From Rhizobium aethiopicum (GTDB lineage Bacteria > Pseudomonadota > Alphaproteobacteria > Rhizobiales > Rhizobiaceae), in assembly GCF_900094625.1 (NCBI RefSeq), contig NZ_FMAJ01000003.1:310001-374000 (forward strand): DNA of 64,000 nt, read 5' to 3'. The position numbers were made by a program, and so were the translations under genes. The notes below the pieces were generated by a model. It was not told where the DNA came from. It was given only the letters and a program-made list of their open reading frames with translations, and made no database searches. Shown one piece after another: positions 63,687 through 64,000 of the stretch. Each line of letters starts with the position of its first letter. The first letter of the stretch is position 1.

Positions 63687-64000
63687 ATGATGACTGCCTC
63701 GCTCACCGTCATATCCATGAATCGTATCCTGCAGGGCGCTGCGGCATCGCTGATCGTCCTCGCGCTTGCCGGCTGCTCGACGACCAAGGACCGGATGACG
63801 ACAGGCTCGGTGCCGAAGCTTACCAAGCCGGTCGAAGAGATGGACGCGACCGAGTTGCGCTCGGCGACGGAGCGGATCGGTCAGGCCTATGAAAAGAACC
63901 CGCGCGATCCGGTCAACGGCGTCAACTATGCCAACCTGCTGCGCATGAGCGGTCGCGACGCGCAGGCGCTCGCCGTCATGCAGCAGGTGGCGATCGCCAA
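63687..64000 (+). CDS. TadD-like TPR lipoprotein (5' part)
   Basis: The gene runs off the right window edge after 104 codons. It encodes a lipoprotein signal with lipobox LALAGC, then a TPR-type helical stretch (ATERIGQAYEKNPRDPVNGVNYANLLRMSGRDAQALAVMQQV). TadD proteins are outer-membrane-associated parts of Flp pilus assembly. Starts at 63687, 63690 or 63717 are possible. Only similarity of layout supports the TadD name. Confidence 0.75.
   Translation, partial: MMTASLTVISMNRILQGAAASLIVLALAGCSTTKDRMTTGSVPKLTKPVEEMDATELRSATERIGQAYEKNPRDPVNGVNYANLLRMSGRDAQALAVMQQVAIA

Overview
The window is GC-rich chromosomal DNA from an alphaproteobacterium, most likely a Rhizobium of the leguminosarum/etli type. 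This rests on a BA14K-family secreted protein, DUF982, an Irr-type iron box before a membrane ferritin (mbfA), a GGAAC-N18-TT stress promoter before a DUF892 gene, TTAA-N7-TTAA boxes of the CtrA type, and palindromic intergenic repeats like those of rhizobia. Most of the window is ordinary chromosome. I see no IS element, prophage or CRISPR array.

Layout. 1-4.7 kb: end of an M29 aminopeptidase, an EamA exporter divergent from a MarR regulator across an 18-bp palindrome, a run of nested hairpins, a flavodoxin-fold NAD(P)H oxidoreductase and xseA. 4.9-8.6 kb: a small membrane protein and a Gtr-like trio (large polytopic GT-C-like protein, GT2, GtrA). 8.6-13.5 kb: oxidoreductases, two small-enzyme pairs, a DUF892 stress protein, a LysR remnant and an NTF2-like protein. 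13.6-18.8 kb: translation block pheT-pheS-rplT-rpmI-infC, all on the minus strand; infC starts at ATT. 19-30.7 kb: alpha/beta hydrolase, bacterial transglutaminase-like protease, mbfA, group III truncated haemoglobin, RhtA-like exporter, recX with a histone-deacetylase-like amidohydrolase, HAD phosphatase, GNAT with XRE-cupin regulator, tenA, lepA, a ccdAB toxin-antitoxin pair and a GFA protein. 30.7-33.5 kb: sugar O-acetyltransferase, glutamine amidotransferase, SelW-like protein, BA14K protein, tRNA-Leu(CAG) and DUF982.

33.8-44.0 kb is an 11-gene co-directional surface-sugar island. It starts with rfbF-rfbG (CDP-glucose to CDP-4-keto-6-deoxyglucose) and continues with a C-methyltransferase, a 3,5-epimerase, GT2, a PLP aminotransferase with an intact lysine, CmcI, GNAT, WbqC, PhyH and a second zinc-finger methyltransferase. 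Stop/start overlaps or very short gaps join most neighbours. The gene set points to a branched, probably amino and acylated deoxysugar for LPS. 44.0-49.5 kb holds an exopolysaccharide group: a Wzz/ExoP-like co-polymerase without a kinase domain, divergent from a GH5 glycosidase, a Wzy/ligase-like membrane protein and an acyltransferase.

49.8-64 kb holds purU, a 979-residue kinase/M23-like/aminotransferase-III fusion (probable amino-alcohol kinase plus phospho-lyase), a small-ORF locus behind two tight palindromes, and a neighbourhood of peptide and amide catabolism: P1 peptidase, oligopeptide ABC binding protein and two permeases without an ATPase, amidase, NlpC/P60 protein, small MarR-like regulator and M17 aminopeptidase. 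The window ends inside a TadD-like TPR lipoprotein. The most interesting items are the CDP-sugar island, the triple-domain fusion, the small-ORF locus at 53.97-54.55 kb, a CcdB lacking the usual gyrase-poisoning tryptophan, and the two nested-hairpin intergenic segments.
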